This document shows positions 1-8,986 of a stretch of DNA of 64,000 nucleotides, piece after piece; within the stretch, counting starts at the first letter, position 1; each line of letters starts with the position of its first letter. Below the pieces are notes generated by a model. It ran no database searches and was not told where the DNA came from. It saw only the letters and a program-made list of their open reading frames with translations. The stretch covers positions 372,001-436,000 of the forward strand of contig CANNCY010000002.1 of NCBI GenBank assembly GCA_947503335.1, read 5' to 3'. The position numbers were made by a program, and so were the translations under genes. The stretch is from an uncultured Pseudomonadales bacterium. GTDB lineage: Bacteria > Pseudomonadota > Gammaproteobacteria > Pseudomonadales > CANNCY01.

Positions 1-86
1 TCTCTTTCTCGCCCCACGCCTGCCCAGGGGTACCTATTGGGTAACTCATACTTAAAACCTATGAAACAAAGTATTCATTATATCTA

Positions 87-626
87 CTATAGCTGTGTCT
101 CACTTGCGTAAGATTCCACTTCGTCTAATTGCGCATTAACTACATCGATAATCTTATCAAGCGACTCATCGCCATAGCCACGGGCTTGATAAACCACGCG
201 GCCATCAGGGCCTAGCATAATCATATGCGGAATCGCGCTTACGCCAAATTTACGCCCTAAACTGCCTCTAGAGTCGTTAGTTACAGTCATCTCCACATCA
301 GCCCAGACTTTCTTAAGCTGTTTAAAGTACTTTCTAGATTCTTGGTTTATCGCGACTACATGCACACGATCTGTACCAACTCTCTTTTGAATGATTTCTA
401 ATATAGGTAGTTCTTTCATACAGGGCTTACACCAGCTCGCCCAAAAACTAATGATAACTAGCTTACCGCGGTTATCTTCAACGTATATCTTTTCGCCGTC
501 AAAGTTTCGGCCAAGATAGTTGTATACCTCGTCGCCAATATTGTATTTAAATCGTTCTTCTGCGACGGTGAGTTGACTTAAGGTCAACAGCAATACAACA
601 ACCATCCAATGTCTTATATGGCGCAC
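87..626 (-). CDS. TlpA-like periplasmic thioredoxin-fold protein
   Basis: The protein is a likely membrane-anchored or exported thiol-disulfide oxidoreductase of the TlpA/ResA family. An N-terminal hydrophobic stretch (residues 7-21) ends in an Ala-containing cleavage-like site (TVA/EE). The redox motif WCKPC places cysteines at residues 66 and 69, and a cis-Pro lies in the later SAIPHMI segment. Length (179 aa) is normal for the family. The start is GTG, preceded at 8 nt by AAGGAG, which is a better start than the internal ATG at residue 8. It lies 51 bp downstream of a membrane-protein gene on the same strand, so co-transcription is possible. The redox partner cannot be told from the sequence. 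Confidence 0.88.
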   Translation of the reverse strand: MRHIRHWMVVVLLLTLSQLTVAEERFKYNIGDEVYNYLGRNFDGEKIYVEDNRGKLVIISFWASWCKPCMKELPILEIIQKRVGTDRVHVVAINQESRKYFKQLKKVWADVEMTVTNDSRGSLGRKFGVSAIPHMIMLGPDGRVVYQARGYGDESLDKIIDVVNAQLDEVESYASETQL

Positions 627-677
627 AAGTAAAACTCCTTTTATTTTGTTCCACCTTAAAACTTAGGCACCGCTATT

Positions 678-2102
678 TCAATCCTTTGGGCAGGCTGCTT
701 GAAGCTCTTCGATTTCTACCCATAACTGATTAGCTTGATAGGCGCTAAAACTTTGCTCATACCATGCTTTTTGCTTTGGCTTATAAAGATTGGTTAGCCA
801 CATGCAACGATCTTCATCGGCACTTCGTTGTCTAGCCTCACTTACTAGCACAGGCCACGCATCTTGCTTTAGATGCTGAAAGTAGCCGTAGTCGAGCTGG
901 CCCTCGTCATTGGCCACGTTAACGACTGCAACTAACTTAGACGGCGACATAACAACCAATGCAATATTGAAAACCAGCCAAGCAATTGACACATTGGGTA
1001 GCCAATACTTTCTCGATTTTGACAACAGGCTCACCAAGTATAATGCCGTTGCGGTAATCACAAACCCCATAAACCAACTCGCCATGATGCGCTGAATACT
1101 CAACCGATAGGCATCAATGTAAAGCGCCATTCGATAGATTGCCGACGCTTCGATCACCATCAACATAACAACGAGTGAAACGCTTATGGCTACGAGTAAT
1201 GGCTTTTCGTTAGATAATGCGTACTCTGATCGTTTTAGCAGCCAGGCCAGTAAAGGTAAACAAAAAATACTGACCCATACCAAGGCACCGAATCCTTCTC
1301 TAGCATAGGTAGCAAAGGTTAAGTTGTCGGTATCTTGTATAAGTTTTTCGCCACCAAAGAAATAAGTACTCTGAACAAATATATAACTCGCAAAGACTAA
1401 AACGATCGGTAACATACCTGCAATAACGGCAATGCTTGTTTGCGGTGCGGGCATATCAATATGCTTGAACGGGCTCGACTTAAAATGATTGATCGCAATG
1501 GCCAACAATGGCGGCACAGTAAATAGCGCTATGCCATATATATGTGCGAGCAAATCAGTGATTACGTCAAACGATAGATCTGATACAAGCTCATCAAACC
1601 GCTGATCGGCCGCACTAAAGAGCAGGCCAAATATCAATACTGGAATAACCGAAAACACCAACCCAGTAATAACCAGTTTAACTCGCCCATAACTGCTTTG
1701 TGATTTGGGTAGCATCGATCGATACAGACCTACTAAGTCACTAATTAAGCGTCTGAGTAAGCTAAAGGGTGCCAATATAAAACCAAGATAGCTGGCCTGT
1801 GTTGTACTTAAACTTACCGCTAACGCCCACCAGGTGACACCAATTGATAGGTAGCTTATTAGAATAACCCAAGGGTCTTCGCTAATGGCAAACCCTAGTG
1901 ACGTAAGTAGCCCTAGCCCCAATACGACCCACGGGCGCTTTCGGTGCTCGTGCGATCTGTGTAATCGAACACCGATAAAAAGCGCCACAGCCCAGATATA
2001 GATTGTTGTACCGACACCCCCCACTTGATCGGCAACTAAATAACCTAGTACGCCTAGGCCTAGAGCTTGTAGGTGGTTAATCGTGTGCGTAGATAGTTTC
2101 AT
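678..2102 (-). CDS. DUF4153/DUF4173-like polytopic membrane protein
   Basis: This is an integral inner-membrane protein with about ten to twelve hydrophobic segments and a short polar C-terminal tail containing CMWLTNLY. The pattern resembles the DUF4153/DUF4173 families, whose function is unknown. The reading frame stays open to 2192, but I choose the ATG at 2102 because GAAGGAAG sits 7 nt upstream and translation then begins just before the first membrane segment. The gene is divergent from the response regulator at 2260. Genes of this kind are sometimes found beside two-component systems, so it may be a target or accessory of that pair; this is inference from position only. Confidence 0.7.
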   Translation of the reverse strand: MKLSTHTINHLQALGLGVLGYLVADQVGGVGTTIYIWAVALFIGVRLHRSHEHRKRPWVVLGLGLLTSLGFAISEDPWVILISYLSIGVTWWALAVSLSTTQASYLGFILAPFSLLRRLISDLVGLYRSMLPKSQSSYGRVKLVITGLVFSVIPVLIFGLLFSAADQRFDELVSDLSFDVITDLLAHIYGIALFTVPPLLAIAINHFKSSPFKHIDMPAPQTSIAVIAGMLPIVLVFASYIFVQSTYFFGGEKLIQDTDNLTFATYAREGFGALVWVSIFCLPLLAWLLKRSEYALSNEKPLLVAISVSLVVMLMVIEASAIYRMALYIDAYRLSIQRIMASWFMGFVITATALYLVSLLSKSRKYWLPNVSIAWLVFNIALVVMSPSKLVAVVNVANDEGQLDYGYFQHLKQDAWPVLVSEARQRSADEDRCMWLTNLYKPKQKAWYEQSFSAYQANQLWVEIEELQAACPKD

Positions 2103-2259
2103 ATTGGCTTCCTTCATTATCGAAACCAATATGCCAGTGCTATGTGCCCTGAGCGCTTCAAGGCTGTGGCAATTTAGATACACTTTGTGCAAATTCTGTG
2201 CAACGACTACTCTAGCTGCTAGCAGGTTGATAAACTAACGTCTCAACCTAGGAGCCTAA

Positions 2260-2940
2260 ATGCCTAAAGTATTAGTTGTTGATGACGACACCAATATTCG
2301 CGAAGTACTGGTATTTGCCTTGCAAAAGCACGGCTATACAACCGTTGAAGCGGGCGACGGCGATCAGGCTTTGTCGATGTTCGAAGCATCTCGCCCCGAC
2401 TTGATATTGCTAGATATTATGATGCCCGAGCTTGATGGCATTGAAGTATGTAAACGCGTTCGGCAATCTAGCAACACACCGATTATCTTTATGTCGGCAA
2501 TGGATGACGATGCCGACATGGTACTAGGGTTAGAAATTGGCGGTGATGATTATGTCGCCAAACCCTTTAGCGTGCGCCAGCTGATCGCTCGTGTTAAGGC
2601 AGTACTTAGACGCACAGACCAACCAGTAGTCTCGCATTCAAACCCTATCATTATTACAGGCAACCTATCGCTTAACCGAGACACCTATCAAGCCTGTTAC
2701 AACGATCAGCCACTGACACTTACCGTTACTGAGTTCAATCTATTAGGCACACTAATGAGCGCGCCCACTAAGGTATTTAGCCGCAGCGAACTGATAGATC
2801 ATGCATACGATGGCGTCATTGTTAGTGACCGAACAATCGATAGCCATATTCGCCGGCTCCGTAAAAAGCTAACGAACGCCGGCGAAGATCCTATCCATAC
2901 GGTTCATGGTGCCGGCTACAGCCTACGAGTAGCCGAATGA
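2260..2940 (+). CDS. OmpR/PhoB-family response regulator
   Basis: This is a two-component transcription factor. Residues 1-120 are a receiver domain with the acidic pocket VDDD near residues 7-10, phospho-acceptor Asp52 in LLDIMMP, and the conserved Lys in AKPFSVRQL. Residues 130-225 form a winged-helix DNA-binding domain with the typical DRTIDSHIRRLRKK recognition region and GAGYSL wing. An AGGAG-type RBS lies just before the ATG. The stop codon overlaps the start of the histidine kinase by 4 nt, so the two are translationally coupled and form a cognate pair. The regulated genes are unknown; the divergent membrane protein is the nearest candidate. Confidence 0.93.
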   Translation: MPKVLVVDDDTNIREVLVFALQKHGYTTVEAGDGDQALSMFEASRPDLILLDIMMPELDGIEVCKRVRQSSNTPIIFMSAMDDDADMVLGLEIGGDDYVAKPFSVRQLIARVKAVLRRTDQPVVSHSNPIIITGNLSLNRDTYQACYNDQPLTLTVTEFNLLGTLMSAPTKVFSRSELIDHAYDGVIVSDRTIDSHIRRLRKKLTNAGEDPIHTVHGAGYSLRVAE

Positions 2941-4478
2941 AGCTAAGGCTGCGTATAAAGACTATTTTAATTGTTAGTAACCTAATGCTCGTGTTGGTTA
3001 TTGCATTATCGTTAGGCGTTGCCAATCTTTATCAACATTCGCTTATTCAGCAAACACAACGCGCGTTATTGGCACAGGCGACTTGGATTAAATCGCTGAT
3101 CGAAATTAAAAATGTAGAGCCAACGAGATCTTATAAGATAGCACCGCCAGATTTTACGCTAGACCTCGATCATATTTTACCGACCGAGCCAAAACCCGTG
3201 GCACAGCATAATATCAGTAATAACTTATCGCCAGGTAGTTTTTTAAGTGGTGATAAAGGTCTGCTAATCGAGCGCATGAAAGCGACCCAATCGGTTCTGT
3301 TATCTAGCGTACAAATCGTCGACAAGAATAGCGTCATCGTTGCTGCCACAAACCAAGATCTGATCAGTCAGTCGTGGCACAATCGAAAGGATATTCGTCA
3401 AGCCCTGTCAGGGCAGCGCGTATTCAATTTACGTGCAAGAACTGTTAAGCACCCCGAACAAATCTACAACCCTATTAATCGAGTGGGTGAGTTTCGCGTA
3501 CATCTTATTGAGCCCATTCGCATCGATAACGAAATAGTTGGAGCAGTTGTGCTATCTCGCACACCGCCAACGGTGTGGCAACAGGTGGTTACCAATCGCG
3601 AGCAAGGCGCAGCTTATGCTGTTGCATTTTTCGCCATCGTGATTGTCATCGGCATTTTGCTGGGGCTAGCTATTGAGCGCCCCATTTCAAAACTTGCGAA
3701 CCGGGCAATTAAAGTAGCTAACAGAGAAACGACCGAGCTAGAGGAGCTAGAACACCCCATCACATACGAAGCAGACCAATTGAGCCAAGCCGTAAGCTTG
3801 CTTGCAAAAAAACTGCTCGCCCGTGAAAACCACTTACATCAGTTTATTGCCGAACTATCACACGAACTTAAGTCACCGGTAACGTCTCTACAGGGTGCAA
3901 TTGAATTACTTGTTGAACATGCCGATGACATGACCGCAGAGCAGCGTGCCCGTTTTTTATCGAATTTGACCGACGACGGTAATCGGTTAGAAGCTCTAGT
4001 GCACCGCGCACTAGAATTTGCAAAGGCCGATCACGATATTAGAAAAGCGCAGCAATGTTCTCTGTCTAATATTACAACGCTTGCCGCTAACTATCAGACA
4101 GACCTTGATGTATCAGTAGCCATCGACGACCCAAATGATAACCAGATAGCACTGTCAGAATCTTCCCTACTGACTGTTATCAGCAATATGCTAGACAACG
4201 CAAAGGCAGCAGGCGCTACAACGGTGTCGATAGACGCTAGTATTCAGCTGCAGGCTGTCGTGCTTAGGGTCACAGATAACGGTAAGGGTATTAGCCAAGC
4301 TAACTCAGACAAGGTGTTTACGCCGTTCTTTACAACTCGCCGCAATCAGGGTGGTACAGGTCTTGGCCTAGCTATCATCGGGTCGATCATCGAACAAGCT
4401 GGTGGCACCATTAGGCTAGTATCGCCTAGCAACCCCACCCAGTTCGAGCTAGTTGTGCCAATAATTGCCAAGCCCTAG
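2937..4478 (+). CDS. Membrane sensor histidine kinase
   Basis: The cognate kinase of the preceding regulator. There are membrane helices at about residues 9-31 and 224-246, with a roughly 190-residue periplasmic sensor region between them. A HAMP-like linker follows from 247. The HisKA H-box is AELSHELKSP with phospho-acceptor His309. The HATPase domain has an N-box (NMLDNA), G1 box (DNGKGI), F-box (FTPFFTT) and G2 box (GGTGLGLAI), so all catalytic motifs are present. The periplasmic part has no motif I recognise, so the signal is unknown. Some features recall CreC-type kinases, but the resemblance is too weak to name it. It is coupled to the regulator by a 4-nt overlap. Confidence 0.92.
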   Translation: MKLRLRIKTILIVSNLMLVLVIALSLGVANLYQHSLIQQTQRALLAQATWIKSLIEIKNVEPTRSYKIAPPDFTLDLDHILPTEPKPVAQHNISNNLSPGSFLSGDKGLLIERMKATQSVLLSSVQIVDKNSVIVAATNQDLISQSWHNRKDIRQALSGQRVFNLRARTVKHPEQIYNPINRVGEFRVHLIEPIRIDNEIVGAVVLSRTPPTVWQQVVTNREQGAAYAVAFFAIVIVIGILLGLAIERPISKLANRAIKVANRETTELEELEHPITYEADQLSQAVSLLAKKLLARENHLHQFIAELSHELKSPVTSLQGAIELLVEHADDMTAEQRARFLSNLTDDGNRLEALVHRALEFAKADHDIRKAQQCSLSNITTLAANYQTDLDVSVAIDDPNDNQIALSESSLLTVISNMLDNAKAAGATTVSIDASIQLQAVVLRVTDNGKGISQANSDKVFTPFFTTRRNQGGTGLGLAIIGSIIEQAGGTIRLVSPSNPTQFELVVPIIAKP

Positions 4479-4516
4479 CTCTTTTCATTACCTATCTACG
4501 CCACATACAATTGCAG

Positions 4517-4602
4517 GCTCCTAAGGGGCGGCCACGGCCTGAGATGCAATTATGCAGACCCTTTGAACCTGATCCGGCTAACACCGGCGTAGGGATAGGA
4601 TA
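4517..4602 (+). ncRNA. TPP (THI-box) riboswitch
   Basis: The 5' conserved arm has GGGG and CTGAGA. The 3' arm has ACCCTTTGAACCTGAT followed by the CCGG-TAACA-CCGG hairpin and CGTAGGGA, the standard THI-box order. Closing helix P1 can form between TCCTA (4519-4523) and TAGGA (4596-4600). It precedes a TonB receptor gene by about 55 nt, so it should lower receptor expression when thiamine pyrophosphate is abundant. All diagnostic conserved blocks are visible. Confidence 0.96.
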
Positions 4603-4623
4603 ACCGTCTGTCTTTCGCTGCCG

Positions 4624-4654
4624 GGTCTCTCATAGTTCGTTTAATAAAGAGACC
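4624..4654 (+). promoter_or_regulatory. Expression-platform hairpin hiding the receptor RBS
   Basis: GGTCTCT (4624-4630) and AGAGACC (4648-4654) form a perfect 7-bp inverted repeat with a 17-nt loop. The second arm contains the purine-rich Shine-Dalgarno region immediately before the ATG at 4658. No U-tract follows. This fits a riboswitch acting on translation initiation rather than on transcription termination. The coupling with the aptamer is inferred from position. Confidence 0.75.
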
Positions 4655-4657
4655 ATT

Positions 4658-6778
4658 ATGACCATCAAACCTTTAGCCTTTGCTATCACCGCTGCTATCA
4701 GCACACCCAGCCTTGCGTCGTCGATCGAAGAAATTATCGTCACCGCAAATTTTCGCGATGTAGCCTTAACCGAAACAGCACAGAGCGTAACCGTTGTTGA
4801 CGCAGCTGCCGCTGACGCCCGTAACGCTACGCACATCGAATCATTACTGGCCCTTGCCCCGAACATCGACTTTAGCAGCGGCTCGTCGCGCTCGCGCTTT
4901 ATTCAAGTACGTGGTGTTGGCGATCTAGAGCAGTACGGCGAGCCAAAGTACTACCCGTCGGTCGGCGTTGTCGTTGACGGTTTTGAGTTAACCCATGCCG
5001 GTGCAGCCACTACCTTTGATATGGCCCAAGTAGAAGTACTTCGTGGCCCACAGGGTACCCGCTATGGCGCAAGCGCTCATGCTGGTCTAGTTAAGCTAAC
5101 GACCAATGCACCGACTGAAGAGTTTGAAGGCAATGTCACAGTAGGCGTGGGTAACCAAGGCGCTTATCAGGTGGGCCTAGTAACCAGTGGTGCTATTGCA
5201 GACCGCGTTAAGGCCCGTGTTGCAGTGTTCCAAAACACAAGTAATGGCTCTACTTACAATGACTACCTAAAAGACGACACTGCTAACATCGACGAATTTA
5301 CGTTACGTGCTACTGTTGATTTTGATGCGAGCGATACTAGCAGCTACCGTTTTCAGGTATTAAATATCGATACCAGCAACGGCTATGACGCGTACAGCTT
5401 TGACAATACACACACGACTTATAGTGATCAGCCTGGTAAAGACACCAACGAAACCCTTGGTTTTAACCTAAGTGGTAACTGGCAATTAGGTAACGGTGAA
5501 CTAACCGCAACCCTAACCACTAGTGAAGCAGACCTTTACTACAGCTACGACGCCGACTGGGCGAGCCAAGACTACTGCGTGCAGTACACCTGCTCGTACG
5601 GTATTGACACCGCACAAGAGATCTTTGCTCGCACACAAGATCGCGATACTGCCGAAGTTCGCTATGTAGCTGGTGCTGCCGACCTTGGTGCTGGCGATAG
5701 TAATTTTGTTATTGGCGCGTACTACAACAAGGGTGATGAATCGTTAGATTACGAATACCCGAGCCTGTGGTACGGCGATTACGGTTCGCAAAGCACCTAC
5801 AAAACCCAGCGCACCGCAATCTACGGCGAATACGGCTTAGGCCTAACTGACAAGCTTTCGGTAACCGCAGGTGTACGTGCCGAACGCTTTGAAGAAGACT
5901 ATAGCGACTCGAACATGGTTCAGCATAGCGACAGTGATACACTAACCAACGCAGAGATTTCGTTTGGTTACGAGCTAGGTAACGGCCACGTCTATGCAAC
6001 GCTCGCCGGTGCACAAAAGCCTGGTGGCACTAACGTTAGTGCAAGCAGCCAATACGGCTGGATGAGCCCCGATTTTCAAACCTTTATGGCGCAAAAACTG
6101 CAGTTTGGCGCAGAATCTTTGTTCAACAAAGAGATCGGCTATAAGGGCGAGTTTATGGGCGACCGTGGTTTAGTGCGTGCTGCGCTGTTTCATACCGACC
6201 GCAGCAACGCACAGTTAGAAAACTGGATGTGGGACGACGCCGCAGGCCTATGGATTGGCTACCTAGACTCTACCTCTGATGCTACTAGCTACGGTGCCGA
6301 ACTTGAATTAGATTTTGCCGCTACCGAACAGCTTCAACTATCTGCATCGTTAGGCTTGCTTAAAACCAAAGTCGATGCGATCGAAGCTTTCGACCAAGAT
6401 CTATGGGGTTTCGTAACCAAGTACGATCGTGATCAAGCTAAGTCACCTGAATATACCTACCACCTTGGTGCCAACTATCAGTTCACTGACGCGTTAAGTG
6501 CTGGTCTAACTATTGAAGGCAAGGGCAAGAGCTATTTTGGTTACTACCATGACGGCCAGCTAGAGGCGATTGATTTGGTGAACGCCCATATGGCATGGAA
6601 CCAAGGCAACCTAAACCTAACGCTATGGGCCCGTAACCTCACTGACGAAACCTATGCGACCCACGCACTGTACTTTGGTGCCGACCCTCGCGACGATTTT
6701 GGCGCCTGGGGCAACGCGACCTACAAACAGTTAGGTGAGCGCCGTACCTACGGTTTAACTGCGCGTTATCAGTTTTAA
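4658..6778 (+). CDS. TonB-dependent receptor, probable thiamine/thiamine-precursor uptake
   Basis: An outer-membrane, TonB-energised importer of 706 aa. It has a signal peptide (residues 1-21, ending LAS), a TonB box (EEIIVTA, residues 24-30), a plug domain to about residue 165 (with VEVLRGPQGTRYG), then a 22-strand-type barrel ending in the terminal aromatic of ARYQF. The thiamine assignment rests on the TPP riboswitch in its leader and on the PnuC-type transporter nearby. TPP-regulated TonB receptors paired with PnuT are known in gammaproteobacteria such as Shewanella. The barrel alone would not reveal the substrate. Whether it takes thiamine, its phosphates or pyrimidine precursors is open. 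Confidence 0.88.
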   Translation: MTIKPLAFAITAAISTPSLASSIEEIIVTANFRDVALTETAQSVTVVDAAAADARNATHIESLLALAPNIDFSSGSSRSRFIQVRGVGDLEQYGEPKYYPSVGVVVDGFELTHAGAATTFDMAQVEVLRGPQGTRYGASAHAGLVKLTTNAPTEEFEGNVTVGVGNQGAYQVGLVTSGAIADRVKARVAVFQNTSNGSTYNDYLKDDTANIDEFTLRATVDFDASDTSSYRFQVLNIDTSNGYDAYSFDNTHTTYSDQPGKDTNETLGFNLSGNWQLGNGELTATLTTSEADLYYSYDADWASQDYCVQYTCSYGIDTAQEIFARTQDRDTAEVRYVAGAADLGAGDSNFVIGAYYNKGDESLDYEYPSLWYGDYGSQSTYKTQRTAIYGEYGLGLTDKLSVTAGVRAERFEEDYSDSNMVQHSDSDTLTNAEISFGYELGNGHVYATLAGAQKPGGTNVSASSQYGWMSPDFQTFMAQKLQFGAESLFNKEIGYKGEFMGDRGLVRAALFHTDRSNAQLENWMWDDAAGLWIGYLDSTSDATSYGAELELDFAATEQLQLSASLGLLKTKVDAIEAFDQDLWGFVTKYDRDQAKSPEYTYHLGANYQFTDALSAGLTIEGKGKSYFGYYHDGQLEAIDLVNAHMAWNQGNLNLTLWARNLTDETYATHALYFGADPRDDFGAWGNATYKQLGERRTYGLTARYQF

Positions 6779-6833
6779 CAACCGGGGTTAATCCCAAAGG
6801 CTGAGGTGTTCTTGATAGAACGCCTCGGTTGTT
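6777..6833. terminator. Possible hairpin between convergent genes
   Basis: An inner stem GAGGTGTTCT/AGAACGCCTC (6803-6812 with 6817-6826, one wobble pair, 4-nt loop) can be extended by an outer repeat AACAACCG (6777-6784) with CGGTTGTT (6826-6833). It lies exactly where the receptor gene and the convergent oxygenase gene end. There is no U-tract, so intrinsic termination is unproven. Confidence 0.35.
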
Positions 6834-7579
6834 AGCCGATTACCTTTCAAGCTCGTCAACTGGGTATGGGGGTAGGGTAAACTGAACAACGCGAACGAAA
6901 AGCGCTCGCCCTCATCGTTATGATATCGAACACGATGATTAAGCGCGTTAATCGCACCATCGGTTAACCACTCTAGTAAATGACCAGCAAAGGCAACCAC
7001 TCGCCCTGTTTGTTCTAGTGAATGCCATTGCTGGGTAACAGGGTGTTGGTACTCAAAGCAGCTATCGTTACCAAACACGAACACCGTTATCAGCGACACA
7101 TCAGGGTGTTCAGTTAAACGTAAGTCAGGCCTATCAGCCTTACGAGTAACCTGATCAGGATAGTAATTGGCAGACAGCATGTGACCAAAGTTTTGGTTGT
7201 ATTGTTGTAACAAACGGTCATCAATTTGGGCGAGTAGCTGCTGCTCGATGGTTGATACAAACTGCTTAATAGGGTGCCATTGGTCATTAAGAAAATGGCT
7301 AAACTGTTGAGGGAAATGCTCAGGCTTTGAAAAGTCTGACAACACAAACGAGTGCAATGGGTCTTCGGGGCCCTGATTAATCGAATCGGTTTGCCCGTCG
7401 TACGAGTAACCATCAAAGGCTACACCGTACTGCGATTGCAAATATTGCTCGCGATACGATAATGGCTGCTGTACAAATGATCGCAAGCTGCTGGGCAACT
7501 CGCCCATCGGCAATGCGTCTAAGCTTGAGATATAGGGGCCGGTCAATAAAGGGCTGTTCACTGTGACAACTCGACACAA
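6788..7579 (-). CDS. 2-oxoglutarate/Fe(II) oxygenase, isopenicillin-N-synthase-like
   Basis: Probable cytosolic non-haem iron oxygenase. The C-terminal half carries the family signature: HPD (His158, Asp160) and NHRV (His215) as the iron triad, and RFS (Arg226, Ser228) as the 2-oxoglutarate-binding pair. Length (263 aa) is a little short for the family (about 300). The start is uncertain: the frame opens at a TTG (7579), a GTG lies at 7561, and neither has a clear RBS. The gene sits on the opposite strand between the riboswitch-controlled TonB receptor and the PnuT-like transporter, 21 bp from the latter. A role in modifying a thiamine-related compound is possible but purely positional; the substrate is unknown. 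Confidence 0.8.
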   Translation of the reverse strand: MCRVVTVNSPLLTGPYISSLDALPMGELPSSLRSFVQQPLSYREQYLQSQYGVAFDGYSYDGQTDSINQGPEDPLHSFVLSDFSKPEHFPQQFSHFLNDQWHPIKQFVSTIEQQLLAQIDDRLLQQYNQNFGHMLSANYYPDQVTRKADRPDLRLTEHPDVSLITVFVFGNDSCFEYQHPVTQQWHSLEQTGRVVAFAGHLLEWLTDGAINALNHRVRYHNDEGERFSFALFSLPYPHTQLTSLKGNRLTTEAFYQEHLSLWD

Positions 7580-7600
7580 AATAAAATTAAGGATAGACAG

Positions 7601-8182
7601 TTGTTAAGCACACTACAAATCATCGAGATCGTTGCAACACTTTGTAGCCTAACCTACATCGTTTTGTTGATTAACGAACGTATCGCCTGCTGGGCCTTTG
7701 GTATATTGGGTTCTGCATTAAGTATCTATCTTTTTATCGCAAGCAAACTATACAGCGAAGCATTTCTCTATAGTTTTTATGTAGTGATGGGTATTTGGGG
7801 GTGGATTCGTTGGTCACAACGCTCAACGGCTAACGCCAACCCGATTATTAGTCAGCCTTTGCCAGTGCACGCTATGTACGTAGTTGTGGCGAGTTTTGGC
7901 GGCTTGCTGTTAGGCTATCTAGCCGACACCTATACTGATGCGGCTCGCCCCTACATCGATGCATTCACCACCACGTTTAGCTTTGCGGCGACCTATATGG
8001 AAGTCAAAAAGGTATTACAAACCTGGCACTACTGGCTGGTATTGAACGCGATCTCGATATGGCTATACCAAGACCGCGAACTAGATATCTATGCAGGCCT
8101 TACCGTGGTATATACCTTTATGTCGGTATATGGGTTTGTGCAGTGGCGTAAGGCGTTTAGACAGCAACCTAAAGCGGTATAG
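7601..8182 (+). CDS. pnuT: PnuC-family transporter, probable thiamine transporter PnuT
   Basis: Small polytopic inner-membrane protein (193 aa) with about seven hydrophobic segments and PnuC-family features, including the WGWIRWS segment near residues 65-72 and TYMEVKKVLQTWHYW near 130-145. PnuC proteins facilitate uptake of nicotinamide riboside; the PnuT subgroup carries thiamine and co-occurs with TPP riboswitches. The riboswitch-controlled receptor on the same strand 0.8 kb upstream favours thiamine. The start is TTG with AAGGA 8 nt upstream. It ends 1 bp before the convergent SDR gene. No thiamine pyrophosphokinase gene is seen beside it. Confidence 0.82.
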   Translation: MLSTLQIIEIVATLCSLTYIVLLINERIACWAFGILGSALSIYLFIASKLYSEAFLYSFYVVMGIWGWIRWSQRSTANANPIISQPLPVHAMYVVVASFGGLLLGYLADTYTDAARPYIDAFTTTFSFAATYMEVKKVLQTWHYWLVLNAISIWLYQDRELDIYAGLTVVYTFMSVYGFVQWRKAFRQQPKAV

Positions 8183-8183
8183 A

Positions 8184-8966
8184 TTAAGTTAACTCAACTC
8201 CTGCACTGGCCACCATACCTCCATCTAGGGTTAACGTGTGGCCAGTAACATAAGCTCCTGCTCGAGAGCATAAGTATATTACTGTACCCGCTGCATCTTC
8301 ATAGGTACCTACCCGTTTTGCTGGAATCTTCGACGCAATACCACCTTCTTGCTCGATAAGATGAGCAGTCATTTTGCTAAGAAAATAGCCCGGTGCGATA
8401 GCATTAACGTTGATCCATTCGTCTGCCATATCAGCAGCCAAGTGGCGAGTCATCTGATGCACCGCTGCTTTACTTGCCGAGTAACTATAGTTATTTAGCT
8501 TTGGGTGGGTGATGCCGTTAATTGAACCTATATTGATCACTCGGGCAGGATCTAGCTGTGAAGCACCGTTTTTTAAATGCCCATGAAACTTTTGAATCAA
8601 AAAGAAGATCGACTTCACGTTAAGGTCTAAAACCTTATCAAAGCCCACCTCAGGAAAATCATCTATCTCAGCCCCCCAAGCGGCGCCGGCATTGTTGATA
8701 AGAATATCAACGGAGGTTTCTAATGAGCATACCTTCTGCGCAAATTCAGTTATACCTTCAATCGTTGACACATCTGAGGCTATAGCAACGCAATCACCGT
8801 ATTGGCTAAGACGTTCGGCGGTTTCGTTAAGCTGTGTTTCATTACGTGCAGTGATATATACCTTTGCCCCTGCCTGTAACAAACCTGTGGCAATCATTTC
8901 GCCAATTCCACGAGAGCCACCCGTAACAACAGCGACCTTACCCGCGACATCAAAAAGACTCTTCAT
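8184..8966 (-). CDS. SDR-family NAD(P)-dependent oxidoreductase
   Basis: Classical short-chain dehydrogenase of 260 aa. It has a Rossmann glycine motif TGGSRGIG (residues 15-22), NNAG (91-94), catalytic Ser148, and the YxxxK pair Tyr162/Lys166, followed by the usual APGYF segment. An Arg after the glycine motif and another near residue 41 suggest NADP(H) preference. It is the last gene of an operon: GH2 enzyme, cupin, then this gene 20 nt downstream. Its position after a sugar hydrolase suggests oxidation of a sugar or sugar-derived alcohol, but the sequence resembles many SDRs (fatty-acid, gluconate, RhlG-like), so the substrate is not assigned. Confidence 0.85.
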   Translation of the reverse strand: MKSLFDVAGKVAVVTGGSRGIGEMIATGLLQAGAKVYITARNETQLNETAERLSQYGDCVAIASDVSTIEGITEFAQKVCSLETSVDILINNAGAAWGAEIDDFPEVGFDKVLDLNVKSIFFLIQKFHGHLKNGASQLDPARVINIGSINGITHPKLNNYSYSASKAAVHQMTRHLAADMADEWINVNAIAPGYFLSKMTAHLIEQEGGIASKIPAKRVGTYEDAAGTVIYLCSRAGAYVTGHTLTLDGGMVASAGVELT

Positions 8967-8986
8967 GCCTGTTTACCTCTGCGTAT

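Noticed and set aside
2260..4478. Naming the two-component pair CreB/CreC
   Set aside because: The architecture is similar, but the sensor region and the neighbour do not allow the assignment without alignment; the membrane protein is not clearly CreD.
5709..6014. Long open frame on the minus strand inside the first TonB receptor gene
   Set aside because: It is antisense to a receptor with full family features, has no RBS, and codes for an Arg/Leu/Ser-rich composition typical of shadow frames. The same holds for similar frames inside the GH2, symporter, second receptor and acyl-CoA dehydrogenase genes.
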